Origin: Parazoarcus communis
GTDB lineage: Bacteria; Pseudomonadota; Gammaproteobacteria; Burkholderiales; Rhodocyclaceae
Assembly (NCBI RefSeq): GCF_003111665.1
Contig: NZ_CP022188.1
Span: 1,364,001 to 1,428,000, forward strand
Direction: 5' to 3'
DNA: 64,000 bases
Made by a program: the position numbers and the translations under genes. Positions 52,374 through 62,833 of this stretch are shown piece after piece (position 1 is the stretch's first letter; the number at the start of each line of letters is the position of its first letter). The notes beneath the pieces are model-generated. The model did no database searches. It was not told the origin of the DNA and worked only from the letters and a program-made list of their open reading frames with translations.

Positions 52374-53237
52374 GTGAAGACGCTCGCAGAGCCATTCTTC
52401 GACGCCGCATCGGGTACGTTCAGTTACGTGGTGTACGCCGGTGCCGGCTGCGAATGCGCAATCATCGACCCGGTGCTTGGTTTCGATCCGGTCTCGGGGC
52501 GTACGTCCACCAGCGGTGCCGACCGGATCATCGACTTCGTGCGCGCCCGCGCGCTGAAGGTCGAGTGGCTGCTCGAAACGCATGCGCATGCCGATCACCT
52601 GTCTGCCGCGGCCTATCTGCGCAGTGTGCTTGGCGGCAAGGTGGGCATCAGCGCCCGTATTCGCGAGGTTCAGCAGGTCTTTCACGACGTCTATGATCTG
52701 GGGCCGGGATTCAGCTGCGAGGGCACGCAGTTCGACCACCTCTTTGCGGCGGACGAGTGCTTCAGCATCGGTCCGCTTCCGGCGCAGGCGCTGCACGTGC
52801 CCGGTCACACGCCAGCAGACATTGCTTACCAGGTCGGTGACGACACGGTGTTCGTCGGCGATACGCTGTTCATGCCCGATGTCGGCACGGCACGGTGCGA
52901 TTTTCCGGGGGGCGATGCCGCCACCCTGTATCGCTCCATCTGCCGTCTGCTGGCGCTGCCTGCCAGTACTCGCCTGTACCTGTGCCATGACTACCCGACG
53001 GCAGGGCGCGAGGCATGCGGCCTCAGCAGCGTGGCGCAGCAGCGGGCACAGAACATTCATGTCGGGGATGGCATCACCGAGCCGGCGTTCATTGCCATGA
53101 GAACGCAGCGCGATGCCACCCTGGATCTGCCGCAGCTGATGCTGCCCGCGATACAGGTAAACATCCGCGCAGGCAATCTGCCGCCCCCGGGGAGCAACGG
53201 GGTGCGCTACCTGAAAATCCCGCTCGATCTGATGTAA
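52374..53237 (+). CDS. MBL-fold protein resembling persulfide dioxygenase
   Basis: 287 aa from GTG 52374. Metallo-beta-lactamase fold with THAHADHLSAAAYL (about 69-82), a later metal His in VPGHTPADIAYQ, the Asp in VFVGDTLFMPDVGTARCDFP and His in YLCHDYP. The DVGTARCDFPGGDAATLYRS stretch is a marker of ETHE1/Blh persulfide dioxygenases, which oxidise glutathione persulfide to sulfite. The C-terminal 70 residues are an extension. It stands 117 bp behind cynS and before a methyltransferase, suggesting sulfane-sulfur handling in this island. Confidence 0.85.
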   Translation: MKTLAEPFFDAASGTFSYVVYAGAGCECAIIDPVLGFDPVSGRTSTSGADRIIDFVRARALKVEWLLETHAHADHLSAAAYLRSVLGGKVGISARIREVQQVFHDVYDLGPGFSCEGTQFDHLFAADECFSIGPLPAQALHVPGHTPADIAYQVGDDTVFVGDTLFMPDVGTARCDFPGGDAATLYRSICRLLALPASTRLYLCHDYPTAGREACGLSSVAQQRAQNIHVGDGITEPAFIAMRTQRDATLDLPQLMLPAIQVNIRAGNLPPPGSNGVRYLKIPLDLM

Positions 53238-53253
53238 CACGGACAGGTGATCA

Positions 53254-53898
53254 ATGGGTCAGTCAATGCAATCCCGGGCGCACTGGGAGAAGGTCTACTC
53301 GGACGTTCCCGCCGAAGGCGTGAGCTGGTTTCAGGATCACGCGCTGCGTTCCCTTCGCCTCATCCGCGAGACCGGCCTGCCGCGATCGGCAGCGGTGCTG
53401 GATGTAGGCGGCGGGGCATCGACGCTGGTCGACGATTTGCTGCGGGAGGGCTATTCGGCACTCACCGTGCTTGACCTCTCGGAAGCGGCGCTCGCGGTCG
53501 CCAGGGCACGGCTCGGCGAGTCTGCGCACACGATCAACTGGGTGGCAGCGGATATCACGAACGCCGGTCTGCCCAGCCAATCCATCGACATCTGGCACGA
53601 CCGCGCTGTTTTTCATTTCCTGACCACGGCGCAGGAACGCCATGCCTATATCGAGACCGTACTGCGGGTGGTGAAGCCCGATGGCCACGTGATCGTCGCG
53701 ACCTTTGCCGAAGATGGACCGACAAAGTGCAGCGGGCTGCCGGTCATGCGCTACAGCGCCAGTGAATTGCATGCAACGTTCGGCGCACCGTTCGAACTGC
53801 TTGCACATGAACGGGAGGCGCACGCGACGCCCTCGGGTGCGGTTCAGCAGTTCGTCTATTGTCATTGCCGTCGAACGGGATCTGCGGCAAGGGTGTGA
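53254..53898 (+). CDS. Class I SAM-dependent methyltransferase
   Basis: 214 aa. Motif I AVLDVGGGASTLVDDLL near 47-63, acidic loop LTVLDLSEAAL near 70-80, motif II VAADITNAGL and the post-motif WHDRAVFHFLT near 112-122. The N-terminal HWEKVYSDVPAEGVSWFQ is typical of a bacterial family of small-molecule methyltransferases. It is 16 nt after the MBL gene, so co-transcribed. Methylation of a thiol, thiocyanate or cyanide-derived product is a guess from the neighbours only. Confidence 0.85.
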   Translation: MGQSMQSRAHWEKVYSDVPAEGVSWFQDHALRSLRLIRETGLPRSAAVLDVGGGASTLVDDLLREGYSALTVLDLSEAALAVARARLGESAHTINWVAADITNAGLPSQSIDIWHDRAVFHFLTTAQERHAYIETVLRVVKPDGHVIVATFAEDGPTKCSGLPVMRYSASELHATFGAPFELLAHEREAHATPSGAVQQFVYCHCRRTGSAARV

Positions 53899-54006
53899 TC
53901 CCGGCTGAGTCGCAGTTGGTCAGGCCGGTGATTTTTTCGCGATCAGTGCATTGAGCTCGGGTTTGATGCAAGAATCTGCCGATTGAAACGCGATCGGAGA
54001 CATTGC

Positions 54007-54483
54007 ATGCAGCTCGACCGCTACGACCGCCAGATCCTCGAGGTGTTGCAGGACGAAGGCCGTATCAGCAATCAGGACCTTGCCGACCGCATCAGCCTGT
54101 CGCCTTCGTCGTGTCTGCGCCGGGTGCGCACGCTGGAAGAGTCCGGCCTGGTCACCGGCTACCGCGCCATGCTCGATGCGCGCAAGCTCGGCCTGTCGCT
54201 GATGGCGCTGATCTACATTTCGATGGACCGTCATACGCCCGAGCGCTTCGTCAATTTCGAGTCGCAGGTTGCGGCCATCCCCGAGGTCCTCGAGTGCCTG
54301 CTGATTACCGGTCAGGAAGCCGACTATCAGCTCAAGGTGGTGGTGGCCGACATGGACGCCTATCAGGAGCTGCTGCTCAACCGCCTGACCCGCATTGCCG
54401 GCGTGACGGGCGTGCACTCGAGCTTCGTCCTGCGCCGGGTGATCGACAAGACTGCGCTGCCACTGGGGCCGGGGGCGGCCTGA
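54007..54483 (+). CDS. Lrp/AsnC-family transcriptional regulator
   Basis: 158 aa from ATG 54007 (GGAG 7 nt upstream). HTH at about 3-60 (DRQILEVLQDEGRISNQDLA then LSPSSCLRRVRTLEESG), C-terminal RAM ligand domain (TGQEADYQLKVVVADMDAYQ). It binds an amino acid and probably controls the adjacent DMT exporter, a frequent Lrp/exporter pairing. A longer in-frame start at 53983 is less supported. Confidence 0.92.
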   Translation: MQLDRYDRQILEVLQDEGRISNQDLADRISLSPSSCLRRVRTLEESGLVTGYRAMLDARKLGLSLMALIYISMDRHTPERFVNFESQVAAIPEVLECLLITGQEADYQLKVVVADMDAYQELLLNRLTRIAGVTGVHSSFVLRRVIDKTALPLGPGAA

Positions 54484-54590
54484 GTCACTGCGGGCATTGG
54501 CATGCTATGTTCGCCGGCCTGAATCCGTCCGTAATGACATGGCGATCTGCGCCCATGCAGCGGCGGTAGGGTCTCGAGCGGAAAATCGAT

Positions 54591-55541
54591 ATGTGGCTTG
54601 GTGTCCTGTACGCCCTCGGCGCAGGTTTGTTGTGGGGGCTGGTGTTTGTCGGCCCCATGCTGCTGGAGGAATATCCTCCGGCCTTGCAGGTGGTCGGGCG
54701 TTATCTCGCCTTTGGTCTGATTGCACTGCCACTGGCGTGGATTGACCGCCGGAGCCTGGCGCGGCTGACGCGTGCCGACTGGAAGGATGCGCTCAAGCTG
54801 GCGGCGATCGGCAACCTTCTTTACTACTTCCTTCTGTCCAGTGCGATTCAGCGCGCCGGCGGCCCCTTGCCGACGATGCTGATCGGCACCTTGCCGGTGG
54901 TGATCGCCATCGTGTCGAACCTGCGTAACGGCGATCGGGACGGGCGCCTGCCGTGGTCGCGGCTGGCCTTGCCCCTGCTGGTGATCGCCGTCGGAATTGC
55001 CTGTGTCAATCAGGTGGAGTTGGACGCATTGCGTGCGGACGCCGATGCCGATTCTGGGCGCTACCTCCTGGGGGGCGTGCTCGGTCTGGGCGCGGTGGTG
55101 TGCTGGACCTGGTATCCGATCCGCAATGCGGACTGGTTGCGCGAGCATCCAGGCCGCAGCCCGCGCGTATGGGCGACGGCTCAGGGGCTGGCCACGCTGC
55201 CGCTGGCGCTGGCGGGCTACGTATTGCTGTGGGGCGGAATGGCGCTTTCCGACAGCAGCTTTCCCATGCCGCTCGGGCCGCGGCCGGCCTTCTTTCTTGG
55301 TCTGATGCTTGCGATTGCGCTGCTCGCCTCCTGGCTCGGCACGCTGTGCTGGAATCAGGCCAGCCAGCGCCTGCCCACGGCGATGGTGGGTCAGCTGATC
55401 GTTTTCGAAACCCTTGCTGCGCTGAGTTACGCCTACATCCTGCGCGGCGTCTGGCCGGAGCCACTGACGCTGGCCGGCATTGCCTTGCTGATCGCCGGGG
55501 TGGTGACGGCGGTTCGTGTGCGCCCTCAATGCCCCGGTTGA
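54591..55541 (+). CDS. DMT-superfamily (EamA) transporter
   Basis: 316 aa with ten hydrophobic helices in two EamA repeats. The repeats start GVLYALGAGLLWGLVFVGPM and LLGGVLGLGAVVCWTWYPIR. A polar loop of about 20 residues joins them near 140. Inner-membrane carrier, often exporting amino acids or related metabolites. It follows the Lrp gene by 107 bp and probably is its target. Confidence 0.88.
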   Translation: MWLGVLYALGAGLLWGLVFVGPMLLEEYPPALQVVGRYLAFGLIALPLAWIDRRSLARLTRADWKDALKLAAIGNLLYYFLLSSAIQRAGGPLPTMLIGTLPVVIAIVSNLRNGDRDGRLPWSRLALPLLVIAVGIACVNQVELDALRADADADSGRYLLGGVLGLGAVVCWTWYPIRNADWLREHPGRSPRVWATAQGLATLPLALAGYVLLWGGMALSDSSFPMPLGPRPAFFLGLMLAIALLASWLGTLCWNQASQRLPTAMVGQLIVFETLAALSYAYILRGVWPEPLTLAGIALLIAGVVTAVRVRPQCPG

Positions 55542-55663
55542 TCGATTGCATTGCGTGAGAATGTTCCCGTGACTGCTATGCGTAAAGTGATAACCTTGGC
55601 CCCGATAAGGACTTTGCCGGGCGAGATACGGTGTGCGTGTGCCGTCCCGGCCGGAGTGGTGTC

Positions 55664-57808
55664 ATGTTCAAGAATCCTGTTGCAGCCGTCATCGGATTGA
55701 TCCTGTTGAGCGCGTTGCTCCTGGCTACATCGCTGGTGTATCGCCACGAGTCCGAACCCGTCTTGAGCAATGGAGGGGCGCCTGCCGCAATCGATGTGCT
55801 GCGTTTCGGCCATAACATTCCTGAAGACAGTGCCTTGCATCAGGCGGCGGCGCGCTTTGCAGCGCTTGTTGCCGAGCGTAGCGGCGGACAGCTGCAGGTG
55901 GAGGTTTTTCCCGCCCAGCAGCTCGGTACCGACGATCAAATGCTGGAGATGGCGCGTCGTGGCGAACTCGACATCCTGCTGATCCCGACAGCCAAGGTGA
56001 GCGTGTCGGTGCCCGCCATGCAGTACGCAGACCTGCCATTCTATTTTCCTGCGCGCGAAGACCTGTACGACATGCTCGACGGCGAGCCCGGTCAGATTCT
56101 GCTCGGAAAGTTGCGCGACATTGATCTGATCGGTGTCACCTTCTGGGAGAACGGATTCAAGCACTTCACCGCAAACAGGCCGCTGCGCAGCCCCGCGGAT
56201 TTTGCGGGCATGAATATCCGCATCATGAAAAGCCGCCTGCTGATGAAACAGTTCCATGCCTTCGGGGCGCATTCGATTCCGATCGACTTTCATGCGACCC
56301 GCCAGGCGCTGGCCGATCAGGCTGTGGATGGCCAGGAGAATCCCCTGGTGGCGATCGTCAGCATGGGCCTGCACGAGGTGCAGTCGCACCTTACATTGAG
56401 CAGCCACGGGTATCTGGGCTACATCTTCATGATCAGTGCGCAGGTGTTTGACCGCCTGTCCGCGAACGAACAGAAGTTGTTGATCGACACCGCGCGTGAA
56501 TTGACGCCATGGGAGCGCGCCGAAACCCGTCGGCGCGAGGAGGCGCTGCTCGAGACCATTCGGCAGTCTGGTGTCTCGATCCATCAATTGACCGCACAGG
56601 AGCGGGCACAGTTTGCGGCTGCGACCGAGCACATTCCAGGCATTTTCGAGGAGGTGATCGGCGCCGATGTGCTGTCCCTGTCCGAGGAGTTGCTTGATCG
56701 CAAGTATGGTCGTGGTGATGAAATTGTCGTCGGGCTGGATGCCGATCTCTCGCAGGAGTGTCGCAGCGCCGGTCTGGGCTTCAGGCGCGGAGCGGCACTG
56801 GCGATCGACGAGATCAACGCGTCCGGCGGCGTGCTGGGCAAGAAGCTGAAACTGATTGCACGCGATCACAAGGGCTTGCCAAGTCTGGGCGTGAGCGACA
56901 TGGAATATTTCGCCTCCCGTCCGGATGTGGTCGGTGTGCTTGGAGGCGTGCAGTCCAGCGTCGCAGTGGCACAAGGCGATGTCGTGCGCCGGGCCGGGCT
57001 GCCTTTCGTCGTGCCCTGGGCGGCTGCCTCGGAGGTGATTGCCCTGGATCGCGCGGCCGATCCGGTATTTCGCGTGTCTGCTTCCGATACGCTTGTTGCG
57101 CCTTTCGTGATTGAGCACGTACTTCGCCATGGCCGGCGGCCGGCCATTCTGTTCGAGAACTCATTGTGGGGACGCGGCAACCTTGAGTCGATGCGCACGC
57201 AGCTCAAGGAACGGGGGCTCGATTTCGTGGCGGCAGAGAGCTTCAATCGGGGTGAGACCAATTTCGAGCTGCTGGTGTCCCGGGTGGAGCAAGGCCGCGC
57301 GGATGTACTGATGATGATCGCTGCGCCCGATGAGGGCGGGCGGATTGTGAAGCGCCTGGCCGAGCGTGGCGTGCTGACGCGCGTCGTATCGCACTGGGGC
57401 ATCAGCTGTGGCGATTTCTGGGGCGACAACAGCGAGGCTTTGGCAAAGGTGGATCTCAGCTTCTTCCAGACCTTCACCTTTGTCGGCAACAGCCGAGCCG
57501 CGAGCCGGGCGCTGGAGCAGCGCTACCGTGCCCGTTACGCGCTGGACGCAAACCAGGATGTTCCGGTGCCGCAGGCCGTTGCGCAGGCGTATGACAGCGT
57601 ACATCTTCTTGCATTGGCGGTTCAGCAGGCAGGGACGACCGAGCATGCCGCGGTGCAACGCGCCCTCGAATCCCTGCCACCCTTCGAGGGCGCGGTGCGA
57701 CGGTATGCGCCGGCCTTCTCGCCCCGGCGCCACGACGCAATGGGGGTTGAGAACTTTCATATGGCACGTTATGCGAGCAATGGTGCAATCGTGCGTGCCG
57801 ACCAATGA
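55664..57808 (+). CDS. Periplasmic DctP-like domain fused to a type-I periplasmic-binding domain
   Basis: 714 aa from ATG 55664 (GGAG 8 nt before). N-terminal signal anchor at about 8-28 ([20 protein letters not shown]). Residues about 45-345 are a TRAP DctP-type binding domain ([40 protein letters not shown]). Residues about 365-700 are a Leu/Ile/Val-receptor-like domain ([40 protein letters not shown]). The two solute-binding folds in one chain are unusual. Its stop overlaps the hybrid kinase start (ATGA), so it is a sensory input, not transport: no permease adjoins. Probably anchored facing the periplasm. Confidence 0.88.
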   Translation: MFKNPVAAVIGLILLSALLLATSLVYRHESEPVLSNGGAPAAIDVLRFGHNIPEDSALHQAAARFAALVAERSGGQLQVEVFPAQQLGTDDQMLEMARRGELDILLIPTAKVSVSVPAMQYADLPFYFPAREDLYDMLDGEPGQILLGKLRDIDLIGVTFWENGFKHFTANRPLRSPADFAGMNIRIMKSRLLMKQFHAFGAHSIPIDFHATRQALADQAVDGQENPLVAIVSMGLHEVQSHLTLSSHGYLGYIFMISAQVFDRLSANEQKLLIDTARELTPWERAETRRREEALLETIRQSGVSIHQLTAQERAQFAAATEHIPGIFEEVIGADVLSLSEELLDRKYGRGDEIVVGLDADLSQECRSAGLGFRRGAALAIDEINASGGVLGKKLKLIARDHKGLPSLGVSDMEYFASRPDVVGVLGGVQSSVAVAQGDVVRRAGLPFVVPWAAASEVIALDRAADPVFRVSASDTLVAPFVIEHVLRHGRRPAILFENSLWGRGNLESMRTQLKERGLDFVAAESFNRGETNFELLVSRVEQGRADVLMMIAAPDEGGRIVKRLAERGVLTRVVSHWGISCGDFWGDNSEALAKVDLSFFQTFTFVGNSRAASRALEQRYRARYALDANQDVPVPQAVAQAYDSVHLLALAVQQAGTTEHAAVQRALESLPPFEGAVRRYAPAFSPRRHDAMGVENFHMARYASNGAIVRADQ

Positions 57809-60800
57809 CCCGGACGAACGCTGTGATGGATACTGAACGATCCGCTTCGTCTTCCGGCGCGCACCTCGGGCGCAGTCTCAAGCGCAGGCTGGTGCTCCAG
57901 GTTGCTGGCTTCGTGGCCGCGACCATGGTTCTGGCGACCGCGCTCGTCGCGGTGCTGCTCGACAGCAACATCGAACGTCAGATGCAGCAAACGCTTCAGG
58001 GCGCGGGATGGTCGACGCAGGCACTGCTGGAGCAGCGGATTGCGTATCTGGTCGAGAACACCGAGCGCCTTGCCGACAACCAGCTGGTCGTTAACGGCCT
58101 CGTCGATGCCCAAGGGCGCAGCACCTACCTGCCTAAACTGACGGAAAACTTTGCTGAAGGGCGCGATGTAGCGGTGTTTTCGCTGGTCGATTTTGACGGC
58201 CGGCCGGTGTTCCAGACCGATAGCGGCGTGGTCGATTACAACGCCTCGCGCGAATTGCGCAGCGCATTGGCGCTCGGAAAGCGGGCCTTGTTCATACGGC
58301 CGGAAGCAGACCGTCTGGTGGTGGCAGTACCCATCTACTTCTACAAGACCGTGCAGGGCGCAGTCGTCGTTGAGTTCGATCTTGGTGCAATCGGCAGGCG
58401 CAATCAGGTTGATCTTCCGCAAGCGTATTTTCGTCTGATCGATGGCGAGCGTGAGCTGATCGCATTCAATCACGTCGAAGGCCCGTCTTACATCAGCCAG
58501 CGCTTCCGTCCGGACGCACGTACGCCCCTGCTTCTTGACCTCGGGCTGGAGGTCGAGATCGGTGTGCCCGAATCCGTCCGCAACACGGCGGTCTGGGCCG
58601 TCACGCAGCGTCTGTTGCTCTTGGGCGGCGTGCTGACCCTGATCGCGGTCTTTGTCTCGGCGTGGATCGGAAACTCCATCGCGCGTCCGATTCTTGAACT
58701 CTACCGGCGCGTCACCTCCAACGATGCGGCTGAGGCGCTTGGCGCTCCGCTGGGCACAGGTGACGAGCTCGAGGCGCTGGCGCGCGGCTTTGCTGAACGC
58801 ACTGCCGAGTTGAGCAAGATACAGAGCGAACTCGAGACAAGAGTCGTCGAGCGCACGGCAGAACTGTCGGCTACGACCGAGGCACTTGCCGAGAGCAGGA
58901 CCATCCTGGAGGGCGCGCAGGAGATGACGCATCTGGGGAGCTGGGTGTGGACGCGCAAGGATGATCGGCAACAGTGGTCGGAAGAGCTGTTTCGCATTTT
59001 CGGCTTTGAACCGGATGCGCTTGCGCCGACCTGGGCGCACTTTCTGGATGCAGTGGATCCGGACGACAGGGAGAGGGTCCGTTCAGCGCTCGAGAGCGCG
59101 TGGCTCGATTCGTCACGACGGCTGCAGTTCGAACACCGGATCGTGCAGGCGGGGACGGGCGCGCGCCGGTATGTCGAACAGATCGTACAGGTCGTGCCCG
59201 ACGATGCTGGCAGGCCCGTTCGCATGCTGGGTGCGATGCTTGATATTACGGGCCGCAAGCAGGGAGAAATCGAGCTTGAGAAGGCCCGGCAGGCGGCGGA
59301 TGCAGCGAATGCGGCCAAGTCTGACTTCCTGGCCAATATGAGTCATGAGATCCGTACACCGCTGAATGTCGTCACCGGTATGGTGCATCTGGTGCTCGAG
59401 TCCGAACTCACGCCGCGTCAGCGCAACTATCTGGTCAGGGTGCAGCGTTCTGCAGGATCGCTGCTGGGGCTGATCAATGACATTCTCGACTTTTCCAAGA
59501 TCGAGGCACGCAGACTTGTGCTCGAGGAAGTGCCGTTCAGTCTGCAGGATGTGCTCACCGATTTTGCCAACGTGGTGGGCCTGAAGGCCGAGCAGAAGGG
59601 GCTTGAACTGTTGCTGGACGTTCGGCCCGATGTGCCGCAGCAGCTTGCAGGCGATCCGCTGCGAATCGGCCAGGTGCTCACCAATCTGGGCTACAACGCG
59701 GTGAAATTCACCGAGTCTGGCGAGGTCGTGCTCAAGGTTGAGGTGCTTTCCCGTGAGCCCGGACTGCCTGAAGCCGGCGGCACCGGTGTCGCTGCGCACG
59801 CACAGAGGGCAACATTCAGGTTTTCCGTCCGCGACACGGGGATTGGCATCAGCCCGGAGCAGCAGGCCCAGCTGTTCAAGCACTTCACGCAGGCTGACAG
59901 TTCCACAACACGCCGCTTTGGTGGAACCGGGCTGGGGCTGGCGATCTCGAAGAACCTGGTCGAGATGATGGGCGGGCATATCGGCGTGCACAGCGTGGAA
60001 GGGCAGGGCAGTGAGTTCCACTTCACCATCTCGCTGCCCTGCCGGGCCGATGCCGTGGATGAGCGCTTGCAGCCGGACGACGACCTCAAGGGCATGCGGG
60101 TGCTGATCGTCGATGACAACAGCAGTGCGCGGGATATTCTGAGCGCCATGCTTACGCTGCTGAGCTTCAGGGTTCGCACCGCGGCAAGCGGCGAACAGGC
60201 GCTTGCGGAGATCGACACCGCGTGCCGGGGCGGAACGCCGTATGGTCTCGTGCTCATGGACTGGGTGATGCCCGGCATGGATGGGCTGGAATGCACGCGC
60301 CGTATCCGTGCCGAATGGGCTCATGAGCAGCAGCCAAAAGTGATCATGGTCACCGCACGCGATCCTGACGAAGTGCCTGCGGATGCCGCCGTGGACGAGG
60401 TGATCGCAAAACCGGTGACGCCGTCGTCGCTGCTCGATGCCATCCAGCGCGTCCACGGATACAAGGTGCCGGTGCGAGCCCATCGGGCGATGCGTGACGC
60501 CGAGAACAGAGCGGTGATCGAACGTCTGCGGGGCGCGCATGTGCTGGTGGTGGAGGACAATGAGCTCAACCAGGAGCTCGCAACCGATCTATTGACCAAC
60601 GCGCGGATTTCCACCCGCATCGCCAACGATGGGCGCGAGGCACTGGAGTGGCTGGCGCGTGAGGCGTTCGATGGCGTGCTGATGGATCTGCAGATGCCGG
60701 TGATGGACGGTTTCGAAGCGACCCGGGCCATTCGCGCTGATCCGCGATGGAAGGACTTGCCCGTCATTGCGATGACTGCGGATGTCATGGCAGGTGATCG

Positions 60801-61551
60801 CGAAAAGGCGATTGGCGTGGGGATGAACGACCAGATCGACAAGCCGCTCGATGTGGCCAAGATGTTCATGACGATGGCCAGGTGGATTCATCCTGAGGTT
60901 CGCGTCGGTGCAAGGGTGGATGTCAGGCCTGGCAGCGAGGAGCGTGAAGCGTTTTCGGTGAGCTTGCCGGGCATCGATACGGCGGCGGGACTGGCCGTGT
61001 CGAATGGCGACGAGCGTACCTATCGCAAACTGCTGCTGCTCTTCCTGCGGGGGCAGAAGGACTTCGTTGCGCGATTCCGCACCGCACTCGCCGACGAAGA
61101 CCAGGCGACGGCGACGCGCCTGGCCCATACCTTGAAGAGCGTCTCGGCCTCAATCGGCGCGACCGCGCTTGCCGCAGATGCGACGGAGCTCGAGATGGCC
61201 TGCAGGCATGCGGCCCAAGGAGATCTCATCGAGCGCTGTGTTGCCGCGGTCGAGCGCACGCTATCGGAAGTCATCGATGGCCTGGACAGGATTGTGCGGG
61301 TACCGGATGCCCCCGCAGCGCCGCTGGACCATGAAGCGTTGCAGGTGCATCTTGTCCGGCTGCGTCAGCTGCTGGCGACCAGCAATACCGACGCGGTCGA
61401 GGAGCTGGATGCGTTGCAGGCGCGGCTTGGATCTGAAGTCGAGCCCTTGGCGAGACTGGACGAGTGCGTTCGGGCGTTCGACTTTGAGGGCGCCTTGATC
61501 GTACTCGACGAACTGGCCGATGCCTTGGATCACCGATTCAGGTTACGCTAG
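57805..61551 (+). CDS. Hybrid sensor histidine kinase (periplasmic sensor, PAS, HisKA, HATPase, 2 REC, Hpt)
   Basis: 1248 aa. TM1 at about 30-52, periplasmic sensor of 220 residues, TM2 at about 270-292, HAMP-like linker and coiled coil ([20 protein letters not shown]), PAS at about 370-490, HisKA with His514 in [11 protein letters not shown], HATPase ([20 protein letters not shown]), REC1 with Asp819, REC2 with Asp961 in [12 protein letters not shown] and Hpt with His1108 in [13 protein letters not shown]. It is a complete BarA/EvgS-like phosphorelay. It overlaps the double binding-domain protein and precedes a REC-HD-GYP protein, so ligand binding outside probably adjusts c-di-GMP. Confidence 0.94.
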   Translation: MTRTNAVMDTERSASSSGAHLGRSLKRRLVLQVAGFVAATMVLATALVAVLLDSNIERQMQQTLQGAGWSTQALLEQRIAYLVENTERLADNQLVVNGLVDAQGRSTYLPKLTENFAEGRDVAVFSLVDFDGRPVFQTDSGVVDYNASRELRSALALGKRALFIRPEADRLVVAVPIYFYKTVQGAVVVEFDLGAIGRRNQVDLPQAYFRLIDGERELIAFNHVEGPSYISQRFRPDARTPLLLDLGLEVEIGVPESVRNTAVWAVTQRLLLLGGVLTLIAVFVSAWIGNSIARPILELYRRVTSNDAAEALGAPLGTGDELEALARGFAERTAELSKIQSELETRVVERTAELSATTEALAESRTILEGAQEMTHLGSWVWTRKDDRQQWSEELFRIFGFEPDALAPTWAHFLDAVDPDDRERVRSALESAWLDSSRRLQFEHRIVQAGTGARRYVEQIVQVVPDDAGRPVRMLGAMLDITGRKQGEIELEKARQAADAANAAKSDFLANMSHEIRTPLNVVTGMVHLVLESELTPRQRNYLVRVQRSAGSLLGLINDILDFSKIEARRLVLEEVPFSLQDVLTDFANVVGLKAEQKGLELLLDVRPDVPQQLAGDPLRIGQVLTNLGYNAVKFTESGEVVLKVEVLSREPGLPEAGGTGVAAHAQRATFRFSVRDTGIGISPEQQAQLFKHFTQADSSTTRRFGGTGLGLAISKNLVEMMGGHIGVHSVEGQGSEFHFTISLPCRADAVDERLQPDDDLKGMRVLIVDDNSSARDILSAMLTLLSFRVRTAASGEQALAEIDTACRGGTPYGLVLMDWVMPGMDGLECTRRIRAEWAHEQQPKVIMVTARDPDEVPADAAVDEVIAKPVTPSSLLDAIQRVHGYKVPVRAHRAMRDAENRAVIERLRGAHVLVVEDNELNQELATDLLTNARISTRIANDGREALEWLAREAFDGVLMDLQMPVMDGFEATRAIRADPRWKDLPVIAMTADVMAGDREKAIGVGMNDQIDKPLDVAKMFMTMARWIHPEVRVGARVDVRPGSEEREAFSVSLPGIDTAAGLAVSNGDERTYRKLLLLFLRGQKDFVARFRTALADEDQATATRLAHTLKSVSASIGATALAADATELEMACRHAAQGDLIERCVAAVERTLSEVIDGLDRIVRVPDAPAAPLDHEALQVHLVRLRQLLATSNTDAVEELDALQARLGSEVEPLARLDECVRAFDFEGALIVLDELADALDHRFRLR

Positions 61552-61576
61552 CAGGTCACGTTGAAAAGTACATGAA

Positions 61577-62665
61577 ATGACAATCGAATGCACAGACAAG
61601 CAGAGCGTTCTGGTTGTTGACGATACCCCAGAGAACATCGAACTGCTGCGGCAGTTGCTGCGCGCGGATTACGTCGTGCACGCCGCCGTGTCGGGCAGGA
61701 AAGGGCTGGAGATCGCCCATGCCTCGCCCCAGCCGGACATCATTCTGCTGGATGTCATGATGCCGGACATGGACGGGTACGAGGTCTGCCGCAGGCTTAA
61801 ACGTGATTCGGCGACTGCGCATATTCCCGTGGTTTTCATTACGGCCCTCGATCAGACAGGCGACGAGGCCAATGGCCTCGCGCTGGGCGCGGTGGATTAC
61901 ATCCGCAAACCGTTCGAGCCGGTGGTGGTGAAAGCGCGGGTGCGCAACCACCTGGCGCTCAAGCGCTACGAACGGGGACTGGAGGCGCTCGTCCAGGCTC
62001 GCACCGCAGAACTGGCCCTGACCCAGCAGGTCACGATCGAGGCCCTTGCAACACTGGCTGAGTACCGCGATTCGGAAACCGGCGGCCATATCAAGCGGAC
62101 ACAGCGCTATGTCCGGGTGCTCGCCGAACACATGAGCCAATTGGATGGCTATCGCACGGTCCTCGACGAGGAGACCATCGATCTGCTCTATCGCTGCGCG
62201 CCCCTGCACGATATTGGCAAGGTTGCCGTGCGCGATGTGATCCTTCTTAAGCCGGGCGCGCTGACGCCGGCAGAGTTCGAGGAGATGAAGCAGCATGTCC
62301 TGTACGGCAGCAAGGCGCTTGAGGTGGCCGAAGAACGCCTCGGCACCAGTTCATTTCTCGGCCTTGCGCGCGAACTGATCCTGAGTCATCACGAGCGCTG
62401 GGATGGCACGGGCTACCCTCACGGTTTGCAGGGTGAGCAGATACCCTTGCCGGGGCGCTTGATGGCGGTGGCCGATGTCTACGATGCATTGATCAGCCGA
62501 CGGGTGTACAAGCCTGCTTTTCCCCATGATCGTGCTGCCGAGATCATCAGGGACGGTCGGGGTGGGCATTTCGATCCCGCAATCGTGGATGCTTTTCTTG
62601 CCGTGGAAGACGAGTTCAAGCGCATTGCCAATGAGTTTTCCGACGACACATCAAGTCCGGACTGA
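61577..62665 (+). CDS. Response regulator with HD-GYP c-di-GMP phosphodiesterase output
   Basis: 362 aa. REC at about 8-125 with DD at 15-16, Asp59 in DIILLDVMMPDMDGYE and Lys111, then HD-GYP at about 150-345 with His211-Asp212 (PLHDIGKV), HH at 271-272 and GYP at 279-281 (HHERWDGTGYPHGL). It lies 25 nt after the hybrid kinase and is its likely phosphate acceptor. Architecture and residues match the protein at 4317 closely, so the two signalling modules look paralogous. Confidence 0.94.
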   Translation: MTIECTDKQSVLVVDDTPENIELLRQLLRADYVVHAAVSGRKGLEIAHASPQPDIILLDVMMPDMDGYEVCRRLKRDSATAHIPVVFITALDQTGDEANGLALGAVDYIRKPFEPVVVKARVRNHLALKRYERGLEALVQARTAELALTQQVTIEALATLAEYRDSETGGHIKRTQRYVRVLAEHMSQLDGYRTVLDEETIDLLYRCAPLHDIGKVAVRDVILLKPGALTPAEFEEMKQHVLYGSKALEVAEERLGTSSFLGLARELILSHHERWDGTGYPHGLQGEQIPLPGRLMAVADVYDALISRRVYKPAFPHDRAAEIIRDGRGGHFDPAIVDAFLAVEDEFKRIANEFSDDTSSPD

Positions 62666-62833
62666 GCACGCGACAGCCTGGCACGAAGTTGCGGAACCCA
62701 TCTCGCTGCGAAGTATAAAACCATGTTTAAAAATGGTTATTTCGTGGAACATGGAACGCAGGTGCTAGGTTTTTGCGGTTCGAAAGCGTAGAATCTCGCC
62801 CCTTCCCAAAAGGTTTACTGCGCGGAGCGCGCC
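62666..62833. other. Gap before mnmG with a parS-like half-site
   Basis: 168 bp without a gene. CGTGGAACA at 62743-62751 equals the right half of the chromosomal parS motif TGTTCCACGTGGAACA, but the left half (GTTATT) does not match. TAGAAT at 62789-62794 could be a -10 box for mnmG; the -35 is poor. Confidence 0.4.

Noticed and set aside
62701..62833. tRNA-like GGTTCGAA at 62777-62784
   Set aside because: The TTCGA-like string is not embedded in a cloverleaf; no acceptor stem or CCA end is found around it.
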